Positions 22,504-33,995 of a stretch of 64,000 bases of DNA are shown here, in pieces. The translations under genes were made by a program, and so were the position numbers. The DNA lies in NCBI GenBank assembly GCA_036873755.1, contig JAVTVY010012634.1, positions 248,001-312,000 of the forward strand, in the 5' to 3' direction. How positions within the stretch are numbered: the first letter of the stretch is position 1; each line of letters opens with the position of its first letter. The notes below the pieces were generated by a model that saw only the letters and a program-made list of their open reading frames with translations, made no database searches and was not told the origin of the DNA. The stretch comes from Hanleya hanleyi (taxonomy: Eukaryota; Mollusca; Polyplacophora; Lepidopleurida; Hanleyidae).

Positions 22504-24373
22504 TAGTCTGAGGGATGCACACATTTGATCAAAATGATCAGTAAGGCTGCTTACAAGATACCCCCCGTAAGGGCATAGATACATGGGGGTGGTTAACGTT
22601 TCACGAGTAAGCTGAATGGGATTGTGGCAGTGGAAATCATCAGTAAGCATGCTTACAAGATACCCCCCGGATGCACATTTGATAGGAATTGACGAGTATT
22701 TGTAGAGGAATATAAGTATACATGTTATGAGTGGCGGCACAGTATGTAACTAGTTGACAATGAGACCTCGCTCGGTTGGAGTGCGGTTAACGGATTGTCT
22801 ATGCATGTGTCGTGACGATACTCAGATGAGTTTAATGGATTGTTCAGAAAATTGATGTTAATAATGATTGTTGAGAATGGGGTTATGCAGGCATATTGTG
22901 TTTTACCTACATGTAACTGTGTTACCATTAGAACCGTGTAGACTTGAAATGGGCTGTTGCAACAGATAGGCGAATTACTGTCATCTGGATAACCATATTG
23001 AGAGGAAAAGGAAGTAAATGGGAAGTGAAATATTAAACTTACTACCTGTAGACGCATATGCAAAATCCTGAGCTAGGTCTCATGGTATGGCAGCTACATA
23101 CAAAATTTGAGAAGAATCTAATCAGCCGTTGTCAAGTTATGCTCCAGAAATGGAATGTTACGGACCAACTGAGAAAATTCTGCCCATAGGTGGCGCCACC
23201 TGTAGACGCACATGCGCCAAACGCAATCCCAAGCAAGGTCTCATGGTAAGGTAGCTACATACCAAATCTGAGAGGAATCCAATTAGCTGTTGTCAAGTTA
23301 TGCTCCGGAAACGAAATGTTATGGACCGACAAGAAAAAGTTTTGACCCTAGGTGGCGCCACCTGTAGATGCACATGCGCCAAACGCAATCCCAAGCGAGG
23401 TCTCATGGTAAGGTAGCTACATACCAAATTTGAGAGGAATCCAAGTAGCGGTTGTCAAGTTATGCTCCGGAAACGAAATGTTACGAACTGACTTGAGAAA
23501 CTTTTGACCCTAGGTGGCGCCACCTGTAGACGCACATGCGCCAAACGCAATCCCAAGCGAGGTCTCATGGTATGGCAGCTGCATACCAAATTTGAAAGGA
23601 ATCCAAGTAGCGGTTGTCAAGTTATGCTCCGGAAACGAAATGTTACGGACTGACATGAGAAACTTTTGACCATAGGTGGCGCCACCTGTAGACGCACATG
23701 CGCCAAACGCAATCCCAAGCGAGGTCTCATGGTAAGGTTGCTACATACCAAATTTGAGAGGAATCCAACTGGCGGTTGTCAAGTTATGCTCCGGAAACGA
23801 AATGTTACGAACTGACTTGAGAAACTTTTGACCCTAGGTGGCGCCACCTGTAGACGCACATGCGACAAACGCAATCCCAAGCAAGGTCTCATGGTATGGC
23901 AGCTGCATACCAAATTTGAAAGGAATCCAAGTAGCAGTTGTCAAGTTATGCTCCGGAAACGAAATGTTACGGACTGACATGAGAAACTTTTGACCATAGG
24001 TGGCGCCACCTATAGACGCACATGCGCCAAACGCAATCCCAAGCGAGGTCTCATGGTAAGGTAGCTACATACCAAATTTGAGAGGAATCCAAGTAGCGGT
24101 TGTCAAGTTATGCTCCGGAAACGAAATGTTACGGAATGACCCTAGGTGGCGCCACCTGTAGACGCACATGCGCCAAACGCAATCCCAAGCAAGGTCTCAT
24201 GGTATGGTAGCTGCATACCAAATTTGAGAGGAATCCAACTGGCGGTTGTCAAGTTATGCTCCGGAAACGAAATGTTACGGACGGACGTATGGACATCCGG
24301 ACGTCCGGACGTCCGGACGGACAAGCTGAAACCAGTATACGCCCCCTACACTACGTGTCGGGGGGTATAAAAA
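22504..24373 (+). repeat. Microsatellite-tailed tandem array, family C
   Basis: The 5' part has two copies of 'agataccccccg' (22557, 22658). The main array has ~161 bp units, each with the perfect palindrome GGTGGCGCCACC (near 23190, 23350, 23512, 23674, 23837, 23998, 24144) and 'cacatgcgccaaacgcaatc'. The tail is a GGACGTCC-type microsatellite (24280-24325), then a stem ending CGGGGGGTATAAAAA, the complement of the 5' ATACCCCCCG. TAGAGCA occurs on both sides (22497-22503, 24374-24380), but treating it as a duplication breaks the frame. Insertion into an A-run without duplication restores it. Confidence 0.8.
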
Positions 24374-24790
24374 TAGAGCACCGAAAACCTATTCTGATCG
24401 CATTCTTGTATCGACCGGAATCTAGAGTAGCCTGGGTTGATGACTTTGAAAAAATGATGGAAACTGTATGTATTGATCAAAAGAAATCATTCTGTTAGGA
24501 AATTTTAATTTTGATCTTCTTGCAGAGAAAAATAAGAAGTGGCTTCAGTCTTCAGAAACTTTTCAACTACATCAAGTAATCAAAGAGCCAACCAGAGTGA
24601 CCAAAAAATAAAAAACACTGATCGACCATATTTATGTCTCCAATCTTGAAAAAGTTCAGAAATCTAATGTTCCTAAATTATCAATGAGCGATCACTATGC
24701 AGTCTGTGTTCTATATAAAAATAAACCCAAAACAAAGTCAAACTCCCAGAAACATACAACAGTCAAATTCAGAAATATGAAAAATTTTGC
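24374..24790 (+). pseudogene. Non-LTR ORF2, C-terminal half of AP endonuclease
   Basis: Across two frames it reads LIAFLYRPE, then GNFNFDLL, IDHIYVSN and MSDHYAV. These are the remaining APE-endonuclease motifs. The usual GDFN motif reads GNFN here, replacing the catalytic Asp by Asn. Stops at about 24496 and 24609 confirm decay. Confidence 0.8.
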
Positions 24791-25174
24791 AGCCGAAAGT
24801 TTTCTATTAGACCTAGCTGAAATTACAACACATATAAGGGAAGTAAAAACCCTGGTCTATAATAAAGATGGCAAATACTCCGAATGAAGCATTGGAGGTA
24901 TTTTCTGACCTGTTTATTGAAGCTATTGACAACCAAGCTCCTTTTTGTGAAAGGAGGGTTAAAAGTAAGAAACTACCACAATGGCTCTTTAATGATACAT
25001 GATTTTGAAAATTCAAAAAAGTGGAGGAACAGAGCTAACTGTCTGATGTACAGAGCCAAGAAAGAACATTTCGAGAATCTGATGAAAGCTAACAAAAGTA
25101 AACCTGACAATATATGGAAAGTACTCAAAGAAATTGAATCAGACAAAGACAACTCTGCCCCCAACCGACTGAAG
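24791..25174 (+). pseudogene. Non-LTR ORF2, linker before RT
   Basis: Frames encode LPQWLFND, then KWRNRANCLMYRAKKEHFEN and DNIWKVLKEIES. This basic, helical linker is typical between endonuclease and RT in CR1-like ORF2. It ends at codon AAG (25172-25174), where the family-D array inserts. Sequence resumes in the same frame with ACT ACT GAT at 26231. Confidence 0.75.
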
Positions 25175-26230
25175 ACATGTGGCTGTCGCCATCGGGACCC
25201 CTCGGGCCGGGCCCAGAGCAATTGTGGAAATATTGTTTCTGACCCCAACAACTCACATATTTGGGGTGGGCATAATTTTACCTGTATGATATAGATCATA
25301 GACAGACAAAACAATATAGCAATAGAGCAGTGATTACCTACATGTGTATATAGATGTAGTCGAACGATTACTGTCTATTCACAGCAATCCACACAGGTTT
25401 GTGTGAACTCCTGAAAAACACATCCCATGGCACCGACTTTCAATAGGCTTCTGGTACTGGCTGTATTAAACAACTGTATGAAGTTTCATTGTTGTGAGTG
25501 AAGGACTTTTTGAGATAATGTGTTTACAAGGATATGGACCAACAGACATGTATAAAGGGCAGAACTCCTGAAAAACACATTCGATTACACCGACTTTCAG
25601 TAGGCTTCTGGTACTGGCTGTATTAAACAACTGTATGAAGTTTCATTGTTGTGAGTGAAGGACTTTTTGAGATAATGTGTTTACAAGGATAAAAACAGAC
25701 AGACATGTATAAAGGGGCATAACTCCTGAAAAACACATCCAATGGCACTGACTTTCAATAGGCTTCTAGTACTGGTTGTATTAAACAACTGTATGAAGTT
25801 TCATTGTTGTGAGTGAAGGACTTTTTGAGATAATGTGTTGTGAGTGAAGGACTTTTTGAGATAATGTGTTTACCTGAAAAACACATCCGATTACACCGAC
25901 TTTGAATAGGCTTCTGGTACTAGCTGCATTAAACAACTGTATGAAGTTTCATTGTTGTGAGTGAAGGACTTTTTGAGATAATGTGTTTAAAAGGATAAAA
26001 ACAGCCAGACATGTATAAAGGGGCATAACTCCTGAAAAACACATCCAATGGCACCGACTTTCAATAGGCTTCTGGTACTGGCTGTATTAAACAACTGTAT
26101 GAAGTTTCATTGTTGTAAGTGAAGGACTTTTTGAGATAATGTGTTTACAATGATATGATGGACGGACGGACGGACAGACGACGGAGGCAACGACAATACC
26201 ACTCGGGCAGAATCTGCCCGAGGGGTAAAA
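25175..26230 (+). repeat. Microsatellite-tailed tandem array, family D
   Basis: The 5' end contains ACCCCTCGGGCC (25197-25208). Units of 149-159 bp repeat 'ctcctgaaaaacacatcc' at about 25408, 25565, 25724, 25873 and 26028. The tail has GGAC/AGAC microsatellite, then a hairpin (cgggcagaatctgcccg) and GAGGGGTAAAA. The 3' GGCCCGAGGGGT-like stem is the complement of the 5' motif. Removing 25175-26230 restores the ORF2 frame exactly, so this copy has no visible target duplication. Confidence 0.85.
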
Positions 26231-27792
26231 ACTACTGATTATCTCCAATTTAAAATGACAAGTGAATACTTGACTGACAAACTTCAAATAGCTAATGAGA
26301 TAAATAGTTTCTTTACAGATATCCCTACTCAACTGCAAAAGCTAATAATCTGGTTCATCATACCCCTACTGCAACACCTCACGAAAAACTGAAAAAACCC
26401 GAAAAACTTGACAAACCTGAATACAAGTAAAAGTACGGGACCTGACCTAATAGGACCCAAATCCTTCAAGTATCTTCTGGGATAATAGCTGAACCCCTCA
26501 CCCACATAATTAACATGAGCATTAAACATGATGAATTCCCAGAAAAATGGAAAATTGCAAAAGTCATTCCACTTTTCAAATCTGGTGATCCTGAGCTAGT
26601 GGAAAACTATAGACCTACAGTATATCTGTGCTTTCAACAGTTTCCAAAATCATTAAACGTCATGTCCATAACCATCTCTATCAGTATCTTTCAATTTTTG
26701 AATTACTATGTGATGCACAATCTGGTTTTCGAGCAAAGCACTCCTGTCAGAGTGCCTTAACGAAAATGGTTGAGTCCTGGTTACATTCAGTCGATAAAGG
26801 CCACTGATGTGCAAAGTTAGATTTTAAGAAGGCATTTGACACAGTAAACCATGATATTATTATAGAAAAATTCAAAATATATAAGCTTTCTGCAAAAACT
26901 ATGAACTGGATACAGTCCTATCTGTACAAAAGACAACAATTTGTGAATATTGAGAGTCACATGTCTGATCCTCTTCCCATTCAAGCTGGTGTTCCCCAGG
27001 GGTCCATCCTTGGACCTCTATTGTTTATTATCTATGCTAATGACATGCTACTATGTGATCTGTCAAGTACGATTGATCTCTATGCAGATGATACAACTAT
27101 TTACAACCATGTTGCCAATACCAAGGAGTTTGAAACACTCTTAGATCATGATGTGAAAGTTATCGAGGGATGGTGTCGTGAAAACAAAATGTACATAAAT
27201 ACGTCCAAATCTTCAATAATGGTTATGACAACAAAACGAAAGTCGAAAGAGAATGATTTAACCCTACATGTAAAAATTGACCAAAATGGACAAAATTTTA
27301 GGCCTCGTTTTTGATCAAAATCTTAGCTGGCATGACCATATTGATTCTGTTTGTCATAAAATTTCTGCCAACTTAGCATCCTATACAACAGACATAGGCA
27401 CCTCCTTAAGAAAGGAGTGAAGCTGTTATTCTACAATGCATATGTTCCCCCAAACATGGATTACTGTCTTACAATTTGGGGAGATGCAACTGCTTCTCAA
27501 ATGGACCGGGTTTATAAATTGCAGAAAAGAGCAGCAAGAATGATATTGAATGCTCACTATCTCACTCCAACCAAGACACTATTTCAAGAACTCAACTGGA
27601 CCAGTGTGCATGATAGACTAACTTACCAAAAGGCTGTCTTTATGTTCAAGATCATTCATAATCTATGCCCACCTTATCTCAACTGTCTTTTTCAATACGT
27701 AAATGATGTAACAAACAAAAACCTCAGATCAGCCGAAAACAACAAACTGTACCTTCCTCGACCAAGAACAAATTATCTAAAACAGAGCTTAA
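26231..27792 (+). pseudogene. Non-LTR ORF2, reverse transcriptase
   Basis: Fragments carry the RT blocks in order: KVIPLFKSGD and ENYRP, SGFRAKHSCQSAL, LDFKKAFDTVNHDII (near 26820), GVPQGSILGPLLF (near 26990), the catalytic LYADDTTIY (near 27080), then AAYVPPNMDYC-like and the LQKRAARMI segment (near 27520). The YADD box is intact. Stops and frameshifts occur near 26430, 26600-26760, 26805, 27310 and 27415. The order and C-terminal motifs match the CR1/L2/Jockey group. Cut at 27792 by a TTAA element. Confidence 0.9.
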
Positions 27793-28282
27793 AGGTGAAA
27801 TGCAAAGGTTTTTAGATTCCCCTTTTCACATTTTATATAGGTTGAATAATGATAGAAATACCGGTCTATCTACTTCACTTGGTTTAATTTGAATTATCTT
27901 GTCTGCTAGAATCTTTTTAAAAGTCGGTACCCCTAGCACAGCTGAATTCAGATTTGCAAAACGTCATCGCTTATCTTTCCTTGCTTGTGACGTCACGTCA
28001 GACCAGCCGCCCGGAGACTGAACGTTACAAGTATTGACGCCTGGCAAGATGGTCTGATGTGACGTCACAATCGAACGTCAAACAAGGGCAGATAAGCGAT
28101 GCGGATTTCATTTCTGAAATCGGCCGGGCTTGAGATGCCAACTTTAAATCACTTTTCAAAAGCTACCAGGAGACAAAATACTTCAAATAAAACCAAACAG
28201 AGTATTTGGGCTGATATGTCCATCATTAACTAGCCCGCGAAGAATATAAATAGGGAAATATGAAAACCTTTGCAGTTCACCT
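27793..28282. mobile_element. 490 bp TTAA element, AGGTGAAATGCAAAGG family, copy 1
   Basis: TTAA at 27789-27792 and 28283-28286 flanks inverted ends AGGTGAAATGCAAAGGTTTT (one change at the right end). Internally, 'cgcttatctttccttg' near 27970 is mirrored near 28090, with a TGACGTCA palindrome near each. Excision restores 'aaa cag agc tta agt', an open ORF2 C-terminus. A non-autonomous element of piggyBac or Kolobok type; a longer copy lies at 30136-30978. Confidence 0.9.
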
Positions 28283-28405
28283 TTAAGTTGTTCAGGAGCC
28301 AAGTTGTGGAATTCTCTTGACAAACATTTCAAGGATGCCCCATCCCTCAATGCTTTCAAGTCAAGACTTATGAACATAATCAGGTGCCAAAATACAGATG
28401 TTTAG
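28283..28405 (+). pseudogene. Non-LTR ORF2 C-terminus
   Basis: It reads SGAKLWNSLDKHFKDAPSLN, then FKSRLMNII to a TAG at 28403-28405. A GAKLWNSL...FK tail is the usual C-terminus of CR1/L2-like ORF2 proteins. It is the direct continuation of the frame ending at 27792. Confidence 0.85.
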
Positions 28406-29443
28406 TGTGATTACTGGAATGTCCCTGCCATATCATTTATTCTAAAGCATCTGCCTGATCTTTAGCATTGAAAGCATAGGGAGATTGCTGTCCTATATTG
28501 GACGATATAGTACCCTTTCTCACGTGACTATTCCAAAATGGACCTATTCCAAATACGATTTGGCCGGGGTGGATAGGTTATCGCACCGTCTGCTCAATAG
28601 TAAATGGCTATAAGTGGGAATTATTCGCGATTTTCCACTTTCAATAGATTATTGACTACAGTATCTGTTTTCACTTAGTTTTGCGACTCGAAAGGCTAAC
28701 AAATGCGAATTATTTCGCATGATTCTTGTCGTCTCGCAGAGTTTGTGTATCCGAGGGCGTGGCAATCGTAGTAAATTTATGAATGACACACGTGAAGAAA
28801 TCGTAACATTGCAATGACGACAGCTGTCACTCAAGATAGATTTCAGTCGGACCGCTGTTCACAGGAGGCGGTGTACCTGTTTTAGCTAAATTATGTTGAT
28901 ATATGGGGCTGTATTAAAATTGCTTGGCACGCCAAAAGAAAATTTCAGGGAGTGTATATCTTATCTCGTGTGATATAAAATCCTCCAGAATTTTCAGAAT
29001 CCGTCACAATCATTCGGTAGTGCTCTTGTGTCGGCTGTAAACTCACGCGCTGCTCGAGGGCGGAGTCAGCAAAACTGTGATGGCAACTGTCTCGAGGTCG
29101 TACAGTTCAACGCCGTAATAGGTGTGAGATAATTATTAGAATCGGTTATAAATGATTCTTCATCGCACATAAGATCGCGTCTAAATGAATTTTTAAAACG
29201 AGAGTAAACATTGTCTATGCACTGAAATACAGGAATATCAATCCCTGAGCTTCATCACCTCCCTCCCCCCTCCACACCCCTCGCCTGAGAGAATAGACCG
29301 GCCCCAGTGGAACATCAGAAAAGATGATCTGGGCGGGTCTATCCGAGTTTGTTGTCAGGGGGAATTGAATTTCAAATGAGTACGAGGACCACATTTATTC
29401 TTTTATTTAGCATTGGTAACATTTATAAATGATGCTTTAGAAT
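28406..29443. other. Insertion(s) in the retrotransposon 3' UTR, no gene recognised
   Basis: 'atttattctaaagcatc' at about 28434 has an inverted partner 'gatgctttagaata' at about 29431, hinting at a ~1 kb inverted-repeat insertion with uncertain ends. A separate hairpin, 'atagaccggccccag' against 'ctgggcgggtctat', lies at 29293-29343. No coding sequence recognised. Confidence 0.45.
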
Positions 29444-29615
29444 AGAAATAAATGTTAGTTTTCCGTCCTCTAACTGCCAAGATAATGGATGGTAAAACGG
29501 AATTGCCTTTATGTTTTAGGACTCAGCCTGCGGCTTCGTCCCAAAACAATAGGCAATTCCGTTTTACCATCCATTATCTGGGCAGTTAGAGGACGGAAAA
29601 CTAACATTTATTTCT
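29444..29615. repeat. 172 bp perfect-arm palindrome
   Basis: The left arm runs agaaataaatgttagttttc... and the right arm is its complement, ending aacatttatttct. Arms are about 80 bp with very few mismatches, around a centre containing 'cagcctgcggcttcg'. The near identity of the arms suggests a recent insertion. A hairpin MITE inside the retrotransposon 3' UTR. Confidence 0.85.
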
Positions 29616-29787
29616 TAACTCATTGTTAAATCTATTCATACATCTGTATATATTCTATTCTGTTATGTATTTTATATTATATTTCATGTGATTTGTTCAT
29701 TATTATCTCTGGAGGGCCTCCGGGAAGAACAGTTTTTGTAACTGATAGATTTACCCTCGATAAATAAAGTTATATATATATATATAA
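29616..29787 (+). other. 3' terminus of the CR1-like element
   Basis: AT-rich sequence leads to 'ctctggagggcctccgggaa', then 'gataaataaagt' and a TA microsatellite (29770-29787). A GGGCCTC-GGGAAGAAC stem and a short terminal microsatellite are the known 3' signature of CR1/L2-like elements, used by their RT for priming. This marks the downstream limit of the fossil. Confidence 0.7.
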
Positions 29788-30135
29788 CGGCTACATCCAA
29801 GCATATATCACAGAAAGGGCATAACTTCGAAAAAAAATAGCCCATTGGGCTTCAATACCCCTCGGCTATCAGTTATTGTTTACACCCAGCAATCATGCAT
29901 TGTATAACATCATCAGAGTATTTTTCGAACTAGATTAACAAAAATGTGATCTAGTAGGGTTGACTGTAGTTCAGCTTTTGCCAAGGCCTGAGGTTCTGGT
30001 AGAGCATGACCGAATTCTTAGCTCTAAATATAAGTAATTTTATCTTGAAAATATAGATCAGTCATCTTCAAAAATTTTCAAGTCAATTCTAACTTAATTG
30101 CATAGGGAACATGAATTTGGAGATCTTAGACTTAA

Positions 30136-30978
30136 AGGTGAAATGCAAAGGTAATAAAAGTAAGAAAAAAGCATTTCCCTTTCCTTTTTATGATGATAAT
30201 AAATTATACAGCCATCAATGAACGAAATCTGGTGATAAGTTTTATTTTTTAAAGAGAAATAAAACATGTGTATGATCAGCGGCTTGAAAACAGTGCATCG
30301 CTTATCTCCCCTTGATTCGGAGCTTTTCCACCAGAGGCTGTGACGTCAGTTGAACCACACTAAAAAAATGGCGGCTAACATGAATGTAGACAGCGATGCG
30401 GAGGAATTTTCTTACACTTCTTCCTCTTCTTCTGAAGAGGAATTCACGGCAATGGTTAGTGCAGGGGTGCCCCTGCCTTACCAACACGAACCTATTGTGA
30501 ACAAAGAACCAGCAGACAACGATAGGATCAGCAACACTGCAGGGGCCGTGGGCGACAGTCATACCGAGAGAATCGGAAATACAGATTGGTAAATTCCGAC
30601 TTTTTCCTTTATCTCCCGTAGCGAATGATGACCAACCTGTTAGTGCGTTTCAGTGAACGTGAATGACACAAGCAAGGGCTTCGTGAGCAATAACCTAGCT
30701 TATCTATGTGAGCTATTTCCATACAATGCAATGCAGCTAAATCATGTTGTGCAGACTGTGCTGGTTCCACTGCTACGTCACGTATCGCAGCGCCCCCAGG
30801 GGGAGGTAATCATGTACGGATCAAAAATTCGTAAATAATACAGCGTTGCATTTTTTAGTTTTTAACTTTATTAGGCTTAAGCAAATGTTTTAAAACTGAA
30901 ATGAAATTAATATACACATTATTTATCCAAACTTACTGCAAATATCAAGTGATTTAGACAAACCTTTGCATTTCACCT
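30136..30978. mobile_element. 843 bp TTAA element, AGGTGAAATGCAAAGG family, copy 2
   Basis: TTAA at 30132-30135 and 30979-30982 flanks a perfect 16 bp inverted repeat AGGTGAAATGCAAAGG. It shares the subterminal 'gcatcgcttatct' and TGACGTCA with copy 1 at 27793-28282. Unlike copy 1 it carries a gene-like open frame (30368-30588). Confidence 0.9.
30368..30588 (+). CDS. First-exon fragment of a P2X7 C-terminal (ballast)-domain-like protein
   Basis: An ATG at 30368 in good context (aaaaaaATGG) opens 73 codons, ending at a donor-like G|GTAAAT at 30589. The peptide is acidic and Ser-rich at the start (residues 8-25), then PYQHEP (37-42) and RIGNTDW (68-74). An acidic leader, a PYQ-EP motif and an R-x-GNTDW followed by a Cys cluster is the layout I know from invertebrate proteins sharing the Zn-binding C-terminal domain of P2X7. 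The Cys part would lie in a following exon; I cannot find it before 30978. Probably gene capture or an internally deleted transposon gene. Identification is inference. Confidence 0.45.
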
Positions 30979-33807
30979 TTAACATATAGAACTTAACCTT
31001 TTAAAAATCGGTCAAGGTCATTGATATTCTTCATTAGACTTTAGGTCCAGCCATAAGTGATATAAATTTGGACAATGTAGATATAATCTTTCATGGAATA
31101 TTGTACTAAATAAAATCTGTCCTGGATAAAATAGGTCAAGGTCAGCCATCTTCAGCATACCTTTGAAGCATCACCAGATGTACATATGGTATTAATTTGG
31201 AAAGCCTAGCTATATTCTTCATGTTAGACCATAATAAAGAGTATATGACCTTGAAAATATAGGTCAAGGTCAGTCAACTGGGATAGGCTTCTAGTCAATC
31301 ATGAGTTGCATAAGTAATATGAATTTGGAGACCCCAGCTTCAATCCTTAAAAAAATATAGCAAATACTATAATTTGACCTTGATAAAATAGGTCAAGGTC
31401 AGTCATCTTCACTACACCTCTGGACCATCGCCAGATGTATACATAGTATTAATTTGGAAAGCCTAGCTTTATTTCTTCATCTTATATCACAATAAACAGT
31501 ATATGACCTATAAAAAATAGGTCAAGGTCAGTCAACTGGGATAGACTTCTAGTCAACCACGAGTTGCATATATAATATGAATTTGCAGACCCTAGCTTCA
31601 ATCCTTCAAAAAATATAGCAAATACTAGAACTTGACCTTGATAAAATAGGTCAAGGTCAGTCATTTTTAATAGGCTTCTGACCCTTATCAATTCACAATG
31701 CCTGGCTATAATTCTTCTTGAGATATCGTGTTCACAAGAAAGATGGACAGACAGACAGACAGACAGACAGACGGACAGACGACGACAATACCCTTCGGGC
31801 AAAATTTGCCCGAGAGGTAATAAGAGCCCAAGGGGCTTCAATATACGCCCGTATATCTGTAATTACATTGGTCCGAATTTCAAGGTTGTTTAATAGCATG
31901 ATTCCAATTGGATGGTAGCTAGCAATCCAGAGAAAGGTCTACGAGTTTGTGCTTCTGAGAATGTAACATATATATTACATCTTATATTGAATGATAAACT
32001 AAAATGGGCTTAACTCTTGGTAACTGGTTGACCTTGAAACAAGAACCGAGAGCTCACATATCCCACATTGAAATCGACAATAGTCAAACACAAGAAAATA
32101 GTTTTCCTCCAAATGGATTCCTTTCAGGCAAGAGAATTTTTCATGAAGGAAGAAAAATGTGAAGAAAGTGATGAAGTAAACCTTTGTTCTGGAGTTAATA
32201 AACCATCTTCACAAGTTCAGGCAAATCCTAAATCCTCGCAGAGGGTTTAGCTGGACATTTTTGTTGATTCGAATGAGTTCTTGAGTCGATGCCTCTATTA
32301 TACAATCTCGTACATTTCATCCCCCATGCTTGTTTTGAATTAGCATGTTGGTATCCCAAGCCTGCTATTTTGCTTTGACTTGGTATGTCTATTTCATCCC
32401 TACATCAAAGCAGTTTGGCCCATGATGAAATCCAAACCAGTCACATCTCATACCTCGCAGTGGATTGGCATAATCAGCTGGTTTAGCACGTTCATTGATT
32501 GGTTTGATTTAAGGGAAACCCCTTGACCTATTCATATCCAGAACTAGTATGGGTAACTAACCAAGCCAGTGTATCGATCATAACAGATCGATTGATACAC
32601 TGGCTCGCAAGGAAACAGGTTCCCCGCGTTAAATTAGTAAATGTATGGTTTTCATTTCACAACAGTTTAACCAAATGTAGCATGTATCAAATATGGGAGA
32701 CAACTCCACAGGACAAATGCCATATACATGTAGGGAAGTCAACTCTGAATATTCCAACCTAACACATATAGTCAGCTATTAAACTTGATTCAGTTTTGGG
32801 AGACTGCAGCGACTCAGCTAGCGACCCATCTGCCCGTCAATTTGGATGGGTGACTTTTTCAAACAATCAAAAATGACGGGCAGGCGGGCGAGAACTCGTG
32901 ACGGGCGGAATAATCAGATTAATTCAATAAAATAGACGGGCAATATATTCAAATAGCCCCTTTAATCAGCATAAGCTAATTCTTCGTTTCATTATTAACA
33001 TCGTTGGCTTGTTTCACGTCTCCGCTTGTCGGGCAGCATGGCTAACATGCGTAGAATTTCCCCCAACTCGTGCTCCATGTTGATGGTGTTTAATACCGCT
33101 CCATTGCTCGCACCCGAGGGCTCCCGAATCGAGAATGAACTCGCGCAAGAGAACGCGAGACGCTATCAATCACCACTGGCACCGCGCCTTGCTAATGGCA
33201 GATGACAGCGACAGGAGCGGTTGGATGGGCACTTTCTGAATTCTGGCTAACACCCTGGGGGACTCTGACCTTGACCTTTGACAAATTGATCTCAAAGTGA
33301 ATATGGCTTCTCTTTGCCATGCGAGTAAGGTATACCCAAAGTTTGGTACCGATCCATACCTTGAAACTAGACATCGCATGGACAACAAATGTTAAAGTAT
33401 TAATGGACAGAACACAACATCCTATTACACGACCTCGTCTTCGACAGGCATGTGACTTTTAATGTGACTTTTAATGATTTCTTGATTTTGGGGTCACAGT
33501 GACCTTGACCATGTCCCTCTAATGTATCTACTGGCACAAAAAAAAAGTTTTTTTTAGTGATTTACTGATTTTGGGGTCACACTGACCTTGACCTTAACTT
33601 GACCTAAATTTTGGTACATGACACATCGTCTTCCTTCAATGGACACAAAAAAATCATGATTTTTATCAATTTCATGATTTTGGGGGTCACAGTGACCTCA
33701 ACCTTCAGCCTTGACCTACTTTTTGGTACGTGATGCCTCATGGCCCCCTAATGTATCTACTGACACAAAAAAAAAAAAATTTACAAGTAAATTTTCTGTT
33801 ATTAAGC

Positions 33808-33943
33808 TAAAACTTACCTCACTTCCACTCTTTGCATTTCTTGTCTACATGAAATATCACAGTAAGAATTTAAATGACACAGTTATCTCCCCTGCTAGTC
33901 ACCTGATTGCATAGCTACCCACAATTCTACTTCCTTCTTGTTC
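33808..33943 (+). repeat. DIRS terminal inverted repeat (3' side of element)
   Basis: About 135 bp starting 'aacttacctcacttccactc', the near-exact complement of 40066-40200. The outer 28 bases (33780-33807) are not shared with the other end, but have a partner in the internal complementary region. Confidence 0.9.
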
Positions 33944-33995
33944 CACTGCGATACATGGTCTGGATGTATCATAGCGGGGAGGTTGGGTGGGCATC

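Larger units (their letters stand above)
3441..29787 (+). mobile_element. Dismembered CR1/L2-like non-LTR retrotransposon (all fragments)
   Basis: Collinear + strand pieces read, in order: SGNH esterase (3445-3912), CCHC zinc knuckles (16174-16476), Cys-rich ORF1 end (19915-20430), AP endonuclease (22042-22500 and 24374-24790), linker and RT (24791-25174 and 26231-27792), ORF2 C-terminus (28283-28405), and a 3' tail with 'ggcctccgggaagaac' and a TA microsatellite (29770-29787). Together they amount to about 4.4 kb spread over 26 kb. Esterase ORF1 with EN-RT ORF2 is the known organisation of CR1/L2-group elements. Multiple stops and frameshifts show it is dead. The separate insertions are listed individually. 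Confidence 0.85.
29788..31821 (+). repeat. Microsatellite-tailed tandem array, family E, copy 1
   Basis: The 5' region has 'ttgggcttcaatacccctcg' (about 29845). Units of ~125-131 bp each carry AGGTCAAGGTCA (about 31007, 31131, 31257, 31388, 31515, 31645). The tail is a long AGAC microsatellite (31745-31790), then hairpin cgggcaaaatttgcccg and GAGAGGTAA. The 5' CCCCTCGG and 3' CCGAGAGG can pair. A TTAA element (30136-30978) is inserted. Related fragments: 53616-54114 and 62340-62530. Confidence 0.8.

Noticed and set aside
22990..24280. Regularly spaced repeats that could suggest a CRISPR-like array
   Set aside because: Units are ~161 bp, contiguous and similar throughout, with no short repeat/unique spacer alternation, in a eukaryotic genome.
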